Positions 1-10,861 of a stretch of DNA of 64,000 nt are shown here, piece after piece. Origin of the DNA: Anthoceros angustus (Eukaryota; Streptophyta; Anthocerotopsida; Anthocerotales; Anthocerotaceae). The notes under the pieces are model-generated. The model did no database searches. It was not told the DNA's origin and worked only from the letters and a program-made list of their open reading frames with translations. Made by a program: the position numbers and the translations under genes. The DNA is taken from assembly GCA_010909165.1 (NCBI GenBank), contig VJWM01000235.1, positions 206,955-270,954 on the forward strand. Reading direction: 5' to 3'. Every line of letters starts with the position of its first letter. Position 1 is the first letter of the stretch.

Positions 1-229
1 TTCCTATGCACTTTAAGCAAGGTTCTACTTGCACAAAGACAACTGGATGCCTACTTAAAGTCCTACGCAGTTGATAATGGGACGTAACTTGTCAACAATG
101 CCTTTGATGATTACCTTCAAGAACAGGCATTCAAAGACAACTTATTGTTCGACACCTCAAGAATGTAACGGAGTTGCTGGAACGAAAAATCGTGACGCCA
201 CTTGGAATGACCAGGAGTATGCCACCGCA

Positions 230-560
230 TGCCAACTTACCTCAAGAGTATTGGGTGGAGGCCGTGGTTACGCCCACGATATACTTACAGATACTTACCA
301 CCGCCACTGGATGCACTTTATGAGGTTTCTCGCATCAAAAGCCCAGTCTCGCTCCACCTCCGAGTATTTGGATCCAAGGCTCGCCTATATTCCCTCGCAG
401 AAAACGCAAGAAGTTAGAGGACCGAGCTCAACGCCTACTTTTGTGGGGCAAGTGAACATGTGAAAGCCGCATAAACTCTATGACCCCGACACTCAATCAT
501 TAGTCCTTGCCCGCAGTGTCACCTTCGTAGAACCTTTGCACTGACTACCAACCCCACACC
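230..560 (+). pseudogene. copia integrase C-terminal fragment
   Basis: Translating with frame changes gives the copia signature that follows the integrase core: a LHLRVFGSKA-like block, then a HVKAYKLYDPDTQSLVLARS-like stretch ending in VTFVE. In the family this segment corresponds to the 'VFGCKAYVHIP...YRLWDP' region. Stops and at least two frameshifts interrupt it. An acidic, proline-rich linker (about 580-720) follows, as is usual between copia integrase and RT. Confidence 0.7.
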
Positions 561-854
561 CTCTAACCCCTTAGAGGGAGCAAATGAAAGCTTTGATACT
601 GTCACCTTCCCTACAGATGACGAAGAAGAACCCTCTAACCTTCCATCTGCAGATGTAGATGACTCAGAGGCTCCTGTTGCTGCCCCTCACCCTACAAAGA
701 GACCCGGTGAACCAATGATGATCTCACCGCCAATGATAGTTCACCGGCCGATGAGGAGGATGTCACACCGACCCTGCTCAAGATTCGTAACCCCGACCGC
801 CTCGAACCACCCCCTTACGACGCTCCACATGCCATAGGCCACCTCCGCACTGCT

Positions 855-1130
855 GGTTAGAACCCTATTATCAATCCGCCGATTTTCGAACGCTCGCGCT
901 TTTTGGTATATGTATCCTCCTCGCCAAGGAACCCTTATCATGGAAGTGGTTAGAACCCTCCTATTATCAATCCGCGATTTTCAACGCCTTCGCGCTTTTG
1001 GTGTTATATGTAATATCCTCCCCGCCAAGGAACCCTTATCATGGAAGTGGTTAGAACCCTATTATCAATCCGTCGATTTTCAACGCCTCGCGCTTTTGGT
1101 GCTATATGTAATATCCTCCTCGCCGAGGAA
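855..1130 (+). repeat. three tandem copies of a ~93-100 bp unit inside copia pol
   Basis: Units begin near 855, 948 and 1049, each with GGTTAGAACCCT followed by TATTATCAATCCG, a TTTTC-AACGC block, and a CCTCCTCGCCAAGGAACCC-like end. The third unit runs into the RT N-terminal block (AEEASGPG). A copia pol would have one such segment, so this is a local triplication after insertion. The copies differ mainly by 1-3 base indels around CG sites. Confidence 0.85.
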
Positions 1131-1244
1131 GCCTCCGGGCCTGGGATTGCTCCAAGTGGTGGTGCAGCAAAGGAGGATGAATACCAATCTCTGCTCAAGA
1201 ACAAGACCTGGCAAATCGCTGACCTCCCACCTTGACGCAAAGCC

Positions 1245-1858
1245 ATCTCTTCCTTCCTCTATGGAGACCTGGATGAAGACCTGTACATGGCACAGCCTGA
1301 AGGATATGAAGATCATGAACATCCCACCAAAGTGCTTAAACTGCTCAAGTGTATATATGGACTAAAACAAAGTGGCCGAATATGCATAAGCTAAGTACCA
1401 AGTTCGAGATGAAAGACATCGGAGAACTTAAATACTGTTTGGGAGTTCAAATCTTAAGAGTACGAGAGGAAGGGCTACTGATAGTTCACCAGCATAAATA
1501 CATCAATGATATTTTGCGCAAGTTCAAACTTGACGAAGCTAGACCCTCGACTACTCCTTTCGCTATGGGCGTGAAACTTACCAGTCTCCAGTGCCCACAA
1601 TCCCAGGAAGAACTTAAGGACATGAAGGATGTCCCCTACAGACATGCAGTCGGCAGTCTAATCTTCTTAGCGAACTGGACAAGGCCAGATATCCAGTACT
1701 CTGTAAGCACAGTATCACAATTTCTGGAGAATCCAGGAAGAACACATTGGGCTGCTGTCAAGCGGATTTTCCGCTATCTCAAAGGAACCCACAATTATGG
1801 ACTCTTCTATCGGAGGACTGGACAGTAGAAACTCACCCTTGGGGGGTTCACTGATGCC
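1245..1858 (+). pseudogene. copia reverse transcriptase, catalytic core deleted
   Basis: Upstream blocks DLDEDLYMAQPEGYEDH and KLLKCIYGLKQSGR are typical copia RT. About 10 codons later the sequence jumps to LSTKFEMKDIGELKYCLGVQ, which normally follows the YVDD active site by a few dozen residues. The segment holding YVDD (roughly 70 residues in family members) is missing. The later blocks PYRHAVGSLIFLANWTRPDI and HWAAVKRIFRYLKGT are intact in one frame of about 160 codons (1349-1828). The deletion makes a functional RT impossible, independent of sequencing quality. Confidence 0.85.
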
Positions 1859-3882
1859 ACAACATTGCGTTGACCCTTACATGATAATAGCGTGTTTTCT
1901 GCCTCATCTAGATAGCCTGCACGCCCAAGGAAATCAACCATGCACTTGTAGTGCTCACTAGCAGGTGGCATGTCATGCTGTTCAAACATGGAATGGAAGT
2001 GATTAAGTCATGAACATCATTCAACCGTCCGAATGACTGCAAGCTACTACAAGGCAAGTAACAGTAGGATCAGCAGGCTGGACAGCAGCAACTAACATCT
2101 CCTCAAGCTAGTGCATGGTGACCTTCATCATAAGTACCATATTCAGCTATCAGGGCCATCCATGTCACCACAGCCTTTTGGCCACGCTATCAAAAACCCG
2201 CTGTGCATCTTCCACTTCGCCACATTTTGCATACATGTCTACCGGGAAGGTTCCCAGAAGTATTATATTCAGCTGTCCCTTCCACAATCTGTGAGTGCCG
2301 CCTGCCCTTCCGTAAGGCACCAGCACTTGCACAGGTCTTGACAAGGCAAGCAAAAGTAACATGGTGAACTACAATCAGGCCCTCCTGTTCCTTTTGTCCA
2401 TAGAGAGCAAAATCGTCTTGTTGTCACCACATCCTTGGTGGCCAAACTGTCAAAAACTCGGCGTGCATCTTTTAATCCACCACACAGTTGCCCAGCAGTA
2501 TATTATTTAGCTATCCTGTTTCCACAATCTGAGAGTGCAACTGCCTGCCCTTCTCTAGGGACACCACACTTGCACAGGGCTTCAGAAGGCAACCAAAAGT
2601 AACGTGGTCAGCCACAACGAGGCCCTCTTGCTCCATTTGCCTAGACAGAGCAATCAACTCTCGCCCAAGTCCTGCTGTGCATATCCAGCAATCAGAGCAT
2701 TCCATGTAACCACCTCCTTTGTGGCCAAGCTGTCAAAAACTAGACAACCGTCTCTTGTTTGCCACATTTTGCGAACATGTCCACCAGGCACGTGCCCAAC
2801 AGTATGCTAACTGGCTGTCCTCTTTCCTCAATCAGAGAGTGCCACTGCCTGTCCTTCTGGAAGGCATCTGCGCTTGCACAGGCCTTCTTAAAGCAAAAGT
2901 AACCTCGTCAGCCTCGATCAGGCCCGCCTGCTCCACTTTTCCAGACAGGACAAGCGCGGCTTGACTCAGCCCTTGCTGCGCATACCCAGCAATCAATCAG
3001 GGAATTCCATGTCACCACATCCTTTAGTGCCCAAGTTGTTGAAAACCCGCCGTCCATCTGTCAGTTTGCCACATTTTGTATACATGTCCACTAGACAGTT
3101 GCCAGCAGTATAATGTAACTCCTGCCCTTCTGCAAGGCACCTGCGCTTGCAAAGGCCTTCAGAAGGCAAAAAAGTAACATGATCAGCGACAACGAGGCCC
3201 TCCGGCTCACTTTGTCCAAAGAAAACACGTACCTAATGACCAAACCCTTTCACAGCTTGGCCAGAATGACGTGGTGCCGGGCAGCCCTGATTGCTGGTAT
3301 GCACAGCAAAGCCCAGCGTGCATCTTCCTATGCCCCACATTTTGCATACATGTGCACCAGGCAGTTCCCAAGAAACAAGCCAGGAGGAGTGCCACTTTGC
3401 AGCATCACAGTGCACTTCTCTGCCAGATTCCAAGTCAGCAGGCAAATGCACAAGCTAAAATAGCGGCCACAAAGACGTGGGCATCTGCCTTCACCCTGAA
3501 CTATACATCTCATGGTACAGTTCCATGGCCTCATTCGGTTTCCCATGGTTAGTACGCGGAGATTATGAAGACCACATGAAGGCATCTAGTTTGCTGTTGA
3601 GCATGGGCCTTGTAACCTACCTGCACACATACATGCGCAAGAAGGTTACAAGGCCGTGGATGCTCAAGTGCGTATTTGACTCGCACTCCACGTTTGTCTG
3701 TGAGATTATGAATTCGTCCCCCACAACCAGATCCTTTTAGCTGGAGACAGTTGTAGCACAGTATAAAACAGAGACGGAGAGATAGGAGGCTTTGCCTGCC
3801 CAACACATTCCAGGGCTCCAACAGCCTCCATAAGCTTCCTTTGCCCCCAGAACGCTGAGCACTGGTGAGATTCTCTTCATTC
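1859..3882 (-). pseudogene. PLS-class PPR protein pseudogene, downstream tandem copy
   Basis: Reads right to left. It begins at about 3882 directly against the stop codon of the neighbouring PPR copy, with a counterpart of that gene's second-repeat region (SLFYTVL block near 3790). PPR repeats then recur roughly every 290 bp, recognisable by VHMYAKCGA (near 3330), EGLVVADHVTFGCLLKPCAS (near 2600), VDMYAKCGEVEDAQRVFDS (near 2190) and a final EHYKCMVDFLGRAGYLDEAE block (1870-1960). All are in short frames broken by shifts and stops. No DYW domain remains; the 3' end is cut off at the copia fragment. PPR-PLS proteins act in organelle RNA editing; this copy is very probably non-functional. Confidence 0.8.
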
Positions 3883-4136
3883 TCATGGTCGGCCCTTACA
3901 ACTGCAACAACCAGCTTCAAATCGATGCACACGATACCCATCCTCACGACAATCTCTCTTTTCAACCCTGGACAAGATCTCGTAGAACTGTGGCAGTCAC
4001 TGCACATGCGTAGATTCTTTGTTACCAACAGAGGTGCCACTGGAGTGTTCAAGAGACCAAACGCCAGAGCTAGCTTCTCTGCATGACCGCAAAGCACATC
4101 TTCCTTTTCCTTCTCCGAAAGTGGCTTCAGCACCAA
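3883..4136 (-). other. DYW deaminase domain, GRP variant
   Basis: The block LSEKEKEDVLCGHAEKLALA starts the catalytic part: HAE gives the zinc-binding His and catalytic Glu, and CSDCH about 27 residues later gives the paired cysteines. After KREIVVR one base shift moves to the frame RVHRFEAGCCSCKGRP followed by TGA, matching the canonical 'RDxxRxHxFxxGxCSC' end but with KGRP in place of GDYW. The match of both blocks and the stop exactly after GRP argue that this is a real domain with one indel rather than chance. Confidence 0.75.
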
Positions 4137-6122
4137 CTTTGTCTGTGGTACGTGGCCCCTTCTTCCTTCAGACGTACATTCATGCTCTCCACCTTGAGTG
4201 AAGGATCATCTCTACTTTCACCCACCACAAATGTATGTACCTGCCTGTTCACCTCAATGTCCGCCACAGCAGGTTTCTTGCTAGCTCCTGCTACCATTCT
4301 CTGCGCTTCAATCCTCTACATCGGTCCACCTACCTGCATCTGCATAGACATTGGCCATGAGCACATATGGACGCCTGCTGAGGGTCCAATCTAACAAGAC
4401 TTTGAAAACACAGTGTCGCCCTCTCTATATCCCCATGACTTTTGCAGGCATTCAGCAACGATATCAACCCCACAACATTGCTTTGGCTCTCACATGACAA
4501 TAGCATGTTTTCTGCCTCATCTAGATGACCTGCACGTCCAAGAAGGTCAATCATGCAATTGTAATGCTCAATAGTAGGTTTGATGCCATGCTGTTCAACC
4601 ATGGAATCAAGTGCTTACAGCCTTCATTCACCAGCCCATCATGACTGCATGCTACTAAAAGGTTCGTAAATGTAGCTCATTGGCTGAACACCAGCAACTA
4701 ACATCTCCCAAAACAAGCTATAGCGTTGTGACCTTCATCACAAGTACCACACCCAGCAATCAGGGCCGTCCATGTCACCACATCCTTTGTGGCCAAGCTG
4801 TCAAAACCCGGCGTGCATCTTCCAGTTCACCACATTTAGCATACATGTCTATCAGGCAGGTACCCAACAATATGTTATCCAGCTGTCCTCTTTCCACAAT
4901 CTGTGAGTGCAGCTGCCTGCCATTCTGTAAGGCACCAGCACTTGCGCAAGCCTTCAGAAGGCAAGCAAAAGTGACATGGTCAGCCACAATCAGGCCCTCC
5001 TGCTCCATTCGTCCATACAGGACAAGCGCCTCTTGACTGAACCCATGATCTGCATACCCAGCAATCAAGGCATTCCATGTCACCACATCCTTTCTAGCCA
5101 AGCTGTCAAAACCCAACGTGCATCTTCCACTGCCCCACATTTTGCATACATGTGCCACCAGGAGTTGCCAACAAACAAGTCAGGAGGAACACCACTGTGC
5201 ATCACATCAGAGTGCACTTTTCTGCCAGATTCCATGTCGGAGGCAAACGCACAAGCTTGAATGGCAGCTACAAAGACGTGAGCATCCGCCTTCACACCTG
5301 ACCTACGCATCTCATGGTACAGTTGTATGGCCTCATTCGGTTTCCCATGTTTAGAATATGCAGAGATTATGGAGGACCACATGAAGGCATCTGGTTTGTG
5401 CACACCCTGGTGAACACATCCATGGCCTCTTCCACCTACCTGCACATGCATACATGCGCAAGATATGGTTCCCCAAGTATGTATTTGACTCAAACCCAAG
5501 TTTTACAACGAGATCATGAACTCGTCGCCCCACAGCCAGATCCTTCTTAGCTGAACACAGCTTTAGCACTGTGTAAAATAGAGACTGAGAAATAGGACAG
5601 TCTGTCTGCGCAAGATATTCCAGGAATGCAACGGCCTCAGTAAGCTTCCCCTGCCGACATAACGTGCTCACATTTAGAGCCGCTACCCCCATTTCCGATC
5701 CAGCACGCCTGCCAAGCTCAGGCTTATCCAAAACGCTCGACTTGCAAGGAGACGCACCGTGACCCATTTGCAAATCCAAAATACGAGCTGCTCATCCACC
5801 CAAGCTGGCCTGAAATGTTGTCAAGCCAGAGGACCTCGCCAGTCCTCTTACGCCTAAAGTCAGGCGAACGGGAGCTCTTCTTATCTCGTCTGTTATCCCA
5901 CCACATGGAAGGGTCCAGAAAAAATTTCGCCACAACAACTCCTGCTCCTGGCGACGACCATCGCTGGAAAATCGTTCCCCAGTCACACGCTTTCCCGGAA
6001 TTGCTGGGTCTCTTACGTTGCTGCACCTCAAGGTTTGGTTGTTTGTCGGCACATGACTCCCTAAAGTGACGTGAGGAGCTGCTGGTCGAACCACCCAAAA
6101 CGTACCAATTTGTTGCGGCCAC
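3883..6122 (-). pseudogene. PPR-DYW protein with GRP-type C-terminus (organelle RNA-editing factor family), frame-damaged
   Basis: The protein starts near 6122, or at the inner methionine near 5779, and ends at the TGA at 3883-3885, about 740 codons. In order: an N-terminal extension; PPR repeats (SLFYTVLKLCSAKKDLAVGR, WSSIISAYSKHGKPNEAIQL, WNALIAGYADHGFSQEALVL, LIDMYAKCGELEDARRV); an E region (EHYNCMIDLLGRAGHLDEAE, SLLNACKSHGDIERA); and a DYW deaminase domain with HAE and CSDC zinc-ligand motifs. Frameshifts near 5380, 5100, 4780, 4330 and 3940 join these blocks. The last residues read CSCKGRP and then stop. GRP and DRH endings mark DYW variants proposed as U-to-C editing factors in hornworts, lycophytes and ferns. 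The frameshifts could be decay or sequence errors. Confidence 0.8.
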
Positions 6123-6151
6123 AACGGATCCGGTTGCAAGACTGTGCCCAT

Positions 6152-6716
6152 CTATCTTACAGTGACCATTCTGCGGAACGGTAACTCCTTGGGCCCGGCG
6201 GGATGCTATGTGCTGACAACCAAACCCGCCAAGTGTTTTGGTTAAGTTGAATAAAGAACTACCTAGTCTAATTGCTTGAGTAACTACCTACCTAGTAGCA
6301 CACTGCGATGCATGCCACTTTGCGCACTGACTGGCAAATCTTGTTTTCCTGTACCTAATATTCTTTTCATTCTTTTCTACGCTCGTTCGGGTCTTGGGTG
6401 CCACAGTATCCCGAGGGACCTAGCGACTGCGGAAAACGAAGTCCCTACGGCACGGGCCCTCCTTTGCGAGGTCTGTTTGGCATTACTGGGGCCGTGGCCG
6501 ATCCATCACTGGCCAAGCCTGTTGGTTTTCGGAATCTGTTCCACGAACCGTAAATTTCCTTTTGTTATGGAAACTGAAATATGGATTTTCATGCTAAAAA
6601 ATATTTATTTTATTTCGAAATAATCCGCTCTATTTTTGCTGCGCAACACCGTTTCAATTTGGACCGGGACACCAAGACCGATAACATGCATTAAGCATAA
6701 CATGCTCACAAGTCCA
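6152..6716. other. intergenic region, no gene recognised
   Basis: This is the upstream flank of the PPR gene. It has an ordinary mixed composition with a short AT-rich part at 6580-6640. A 115-codon open frame at 6276-6623 has no recognisable motif and is probably chance. No promoter element could be assigned with confidence. Confidence 0.4.
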
Positions 6717-7700
6717 AAGCGCATTAGATATTCCTTTTTGAGGTAAAGGCACCTTATGATATGCTTTCCCACCAATGCCCGATGGCCATCAAGGCAGCAG
6801 GCAAGGCCTATATGGCCACATCATCATGAGGACAACCTCCTCGGTACATCCATCCCTTGTCAACCGTGTGCGCCTAAGCATGTGCCGTTCCTAACCGTGG
6901 GATCCCCGTTCCCTATATGCTCGCCTCGAGAGCACGGTGGATGTCCCTACCCCACTGTTGCCAATGCGATTGATGTCCCCATTCTCTCGTTGTGGCCGAT
7001 GCTCCCGTGGAGGCCGTTGCGCAAGGAGGTCAGGGCATCGGCTGTCAATAAGGTATATATAAGTAGAGATGCATGAGTTTCAAGGTGTTCTCTATCGATG
7101 GTAGATAGCCCAATCCACATCGAAACTCGCGGTGAAGCGCCGACAAATGGTCACGCAGCCGTCGTGTGCGATGGCGTGCAACACGCCACCGCACAACACG
7201 ACAAATGTGGACCATCGTAGCTCTAGACGCATGTGCGGAAGGTGATTATGCAATTGTGGGGCACGCTGAGAGCAGACATGTTGAAGGATGCATCCGCAAT
7301 TGCCGAGAAGATGGACCCGGTGGCTTACACCAAATTGTTTGTTGAGCGACTCGTAGACCCGCAACCATTGGCGTGGAGAAGGCTCTTGCGATAGTTCGAC
7401 TCCGGATCAACAAGAGGTTTTGGAAGAACTGTGCAAATGCAACAATTAACATCTTGGATGACAAATGTTTGATGTGGAGTCCAATGCAAGGCTAGAAAGT
7501 GCTCTTTCTCATTTGGAGGAGACAAGAGCACATTTGAAGTGAAGTTAATGTAATAGCCGACGGAGGCGTGTAATATTAGGCGTAGCATCTAGAGTTAAGA
7601 CCAAAGAACGGATAGCCTAGCAATTGGAGTATTGACATTGTGAAGCACAAAGGGAAGGATAAAGCAATTCTTAGAGGAAAAAGATATAATTATTATTTAT
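6717..7700 (+). mobile_element. gag-like dispersed repeat (family A), degraded copy
   Basis: Collinear with 28084-29140 from its first bases (AAAG-GCATTAGATATTCC) through a TATA-like GGTATATATAAGTAGAGA at about 7051 and on to the end of the zinc-knuckle region (about 7440-7660). In this copy the knuckle cysteines are lost (for example TGTTTGATGTGGAGT where the other copy encodes CFKCGS) and the frame is broken. It is probably part of a non-autonomous LTR element or a gag-only retroelement; neither copy shows pol sequence. Confidence 0.65.
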
Positions 7701-7814
7701 TGAATAATTAATTAATAATATACTAACTAACAACACCGCCATGCATGACACGTCCGGATGTGCACACCGAAATGTTTTGCCTCCTTTTCTACTTATGGAG
7801 ATAGCTTTGAACTA

Positions 7815-8095
7815 GCGATGAAAGAACAATGCGAGATGAGAACCATGTTCTTTCCTTCCTTTCTCTACTTATGGAGATAACTTCCAAATGGGGTGCAAAA
7901 CACGGAACCATGCGACATATGAGAATCGTGATTGATTAGGGTTTGCAATACTAAGAACCATGCAAAGATGATGAGAACTGCACTTGATTAGGGTTTATAA
8001 AACTAGAACCATGCGGGAGATGAGAACCGTGATCTTGATTAGTTAGGTTTGTATTAGCGTGAACTGCGCATATGAGAACCGCGCAAGATCTGGAG
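7815..8095. repeat. degenerate ~60 bp tandem repeat
   Basis: About four to five copies of a unit containing GAGAACC(A/G)TG, TTGATTAGGGTTT and AACTAGAACCATGC recur between these positions. Spacing is irregular at 50-65 bases with many small indels. It lies just 3' of the tandem kinase pseudogenes (read on minus). No coding content. Confidence 0.6.
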
Positions 8096-8310
8096 AATTC
8101 TTCTTCTTCTTCTTATCGCCCAAAAGCCGCGTGGAGTTTTGTGCTTCTAGTTCTCCGTCTATCCTGTCCCTATGAATTATGATATGGCACTCCCGATCAT
8201 ACGAGCCAACATTAATGGCCATCGAGTATCGATTTGCAAGCCTATTATACAAGTCGGTTTAATTCGCTTCAAAGCAAAATAATTTTCTCTAGTTCACGAC
8301 TAGAAGAACG

Positions 8311-9962
8311 TGAGCTACTAGTTCTACGATTTGTGACGAGAATCGTAGACATAATGAATTAAAATATATTTATTAATTAATTAGAAAAAAATTCTCCCAA
8401 CACAATGAGCATTTAGGGATATAGGTCCTCTTCGTGCCTTTGAGTGCATAAGAAGACTCCTAAATATAAACATTATGGATGTACGATAATATAATTTGGT
8501 AGGGTATAAAATCTATACCATTATATCGTAAACCATGGATGTTCCAAAACTTGTTGAGCATTTGGTCCCGGTGCTATTAGGGTGTAACATCCGAGTAATA
8601 AACGCTGCCCGGAAATCATGTGAGATATCATTTGTAAACTCCAAGTTTGTTTTCTTGCATAATATCACGCAAATATTGTTTTTATAATAAGGAGTTCGAA
8701 CAATAACTCATAAAAGTGACCCGCACTCCATACATCAACTTTAGCTCCATAGTTTGACTTAGCTACTATTTCGAGCTATATGGTCGAGTACCCACATTCC
8801 TGCGACCCGTGTAAATTTTTTTCTTCCATTTTCAAACGAAATCGATGCCAAAATCTATTAATTTTATTTGTCCATGCTTTAGAAGCATAATATTATGTGC
8901 TTTTATATCACGATGAATCATATTATTCTTGTGACAAAATGCAATAGCTTCCATAATGTTGCGCATCACACACTTTGCTTGTTTCTCATTGTAAGGTCCT
9001 CGTTCTTGCAAATAGTCATGTAGACTTCCACATTTAAAATATTCCATCACAATAAATATTTGGGTGTCACCTTCATAGACACGCTTTGTTTCCGAATATT
9101 AGCGCATTTGGGAAGGGCTAATAGGTTGTCTACTTCACTACGTAGAGCTACTAGTTCTACGATTTGTGATCGAGAATCGTAGACATAATGAATTAAAATA
9201 TATTTATTAATTAATTAGAAAAATTCTCCCAACACAATGAGCATTTAGGGATATAGGTCCTCTTCGTGCCTTTGAGTGCATAAGAAGACTCCTAAATATA
9301 AACATTATGGATGTCGATAATATAATTTGGTAGGGTATAAAATCTATACCATTATATCAAAACCATGGATGTTCCAAAACTTGTTGAGCATTTGGTCTCG
9401 GTATTAGGGTGTAACATCCAGAGTAATAAACGCTGCTTGTAAATCTTGCGTGAGATATCATTTGTAAACTCCAAGTTTGTTTCGGTTGCATAATATCACG
9501 CAAATATTGTTTTTTATAATAAGGAGTTCAACAATAACTCATAAAAGTGATCGCACTCCATACATCAACTTTAGCTCCATAGTTTGACTTAGCTACTATT
9601 CGGAGCTATATGGTCGAGTACCCCACATTCCTGTCGACCGTTAAATTTTTTTCTTCCATTTTCAAACGAAATCAGCGATGCCAAATCTATTAATTTTATT
9701 TGTCCATGCTTTAGAAGCATAATATTATGTGCTTTTATATCACGATGAATCATATTATTCTTGTGACAAAATGCAATAGCTTCCATAATGTTGCATCACA
9801 CACTTTGTTTGTTTTCTCTGTGGTCCTCGTCTTGCAAATAGTCATGTAGACTTCCACATTTAAAATATTCCATCACAATAAATATTTGGGTGTCACCTTC
9901 ATGACACGCTTTGTTTCCGAATATTAGCGCATTTGGGAAGGGCTAATAGGTTGTCTACTTCT
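8311..9962. repeat. tandem duplication, unit ~0.83 kb, two copies
   Basis: The block starting GAGCTACTAGTTCTACGATT at 8311 starts again at 9145 and both run to GGCTAATAGGTTGTCTACTTC. Each unit carries part of a minus-strand kinase. The copies are near identical; differences are largely 1-4 base indels and substitutions at or beside CG dinucleotides. The junction is near 9142. The right copy continues into the kinase N-lobe; the left copy lacks it. Confidence 0.9.
8520..9110 (-). pseudogene. partial duplicate of a Ser/Thr protein kinase
   Basis: A 72-codon clean stretch (8832-9050) carries the kinase hinge and catalytic loop: MEYFKCGSLHDYL, MRNIMEAIAFCHKNN, then MIHRDIKAHNIMLL with the HRDxKxxN motif and LIDFG in place of DFG. 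Downstream, in shifted frames, are a peptide-positioning loop remnant and a C-lobe end (QQVLEHPWF near 8535). The N-lobe is absent. The pattern fits the CaMK/CDPK-like kinases. A pseudogene because it lacks the ATP-binding lobe and has several shifts. Confidence 0.8.
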
Positions 9963-10123
9963 TGACATAGTAGATAATTTTTTCGACATCTTTTTATCAC
10001 TTTACATGCATACTCGCCTTGTGCATTTATGAATGCATTTATAAACCATGGCGCATGCACCCATGCCAATAATGTCAACCACTTCGTATTTTAACTTAAA
10101 AATACATTCATCCTTAACCATTT
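9350..10123 (-). pseudogene. CaMK/CDPK-like Ser/Thr protein kinase, frame-damaged
   Basis: This is the complete member of the tandem pair. A candidate start at 10123 gives MVKDECIFKLKYEVVDIIG, leading into a glycine loop GMGACAMVYKCIH, and after one shift YACKVIKR with the invariant Lys. Then come LLALPKCANI, a hinge (IFIVMEYFKCGSLHDYL), HRDIKAHNIMLL (within 9589-9786) and the C-lobe to about 9360. No EF-hand or regulatory tail was seen. The gene would be short, about 250 codons, intronless and broken by at least four shifts. Kinase family membership is clear; the subfamily is inferred from hinge and loop wording. Confidence 0.75.
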
Positions 10124-10861
10124 TATTGGAAACGAAAAGACGTGTATGTATGTTGGTAGTATTAGCTTCCATTTTTTACCATAAAATATTTAAGTAAAAA
10201 AATTGTAAATAGGATTATCAATTGAAGTACATACTACACGAGATGGTCTTACTTGATGTTGGTATTGCTTGAATAACGAGTAAATATAAGACAAGCAATA
10301 TAGTAACACAATATGAGCTGAGCCCTTATATAGAGAATGGACTACCCTGTTTAAGGAAATTCTTCTTACACAAAGTAACACATAACAATACCATTCATTC
10401 TATATGGTATATTGATTCTACATCACTAAACCCTAAAATATTATATATTCTATCAATAGAAAATTTTTATGTACATAGATTATTATTATTATTATCTAAC
10501 TTTAAAGGATAATTTAAGAACTATGATGTAATTACTGGAACCGTGGATTGATCCAAAAGTCACAATTCCAATACTTAAGCATTGAGAAGTTCCCAGGACC
10601 AATGTGTCTAAAATTGAATGCTTTGTTCTTAGCAGACTTGAATATTCTTTGTTTTCTTCTTTTACGCAAGCGTGTAGACTTGCCTAATATGGTGCGAGGA
10701 GACTCTCTTGGACTGGGCATTTGCAATGGTAGCCCGTTCTCTAGAGACACGCCATAATAGAATTATGAGTAATTGAAGTAAAGTTTAACCAAATCTAGAT
10801 TGAAAATTCAGACACGGCCTCACATACATAGAGGACTTATGTGACCTAGGACCCAGTTTTA
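10124..10861. other. AT-rich intergenic region with a small unassigned open frame
   Basis: This is the 5' flank of the kinase pseudogene, AT-rich to about 10520. A 72-codon minus frame at 10532-10750 encodes a basic peptide (STRLRKRRKQRIFKSAKNKA) that I do not recognise. It could be an exon of a host gene or chance. No splice evidence links it to anything. Confidence 0.35.

Larger units (their letters stand above)
1..1858 (+). mobile_element. Ty1/copia retrotransposon remnant (integrase end to RT/RNase H)
   Basis: Pieces of a copia polyprotein read in order on the plus strand through many frameshifts and stops: the integrase C-terminal region, a variable linker, reverse transcriptase blocks and the start of RNase H. 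No LTR, gag or protease is in view because the element enters from the left edge. It stops near 1858, just after the LTLGGFTDA block, where PPR sequence of opposite strand begins. It is dead as it stands. Identity as copia is secure from several family blocks in the right order; exact ends are not. Confidence 0.85.

Noticed and set aside
1349-1828. Intact copia RT gene (160 codons open)
   Set aside because: The YVDD segment is deleted just upstream, so the open frame is only the C-terminal RT part.
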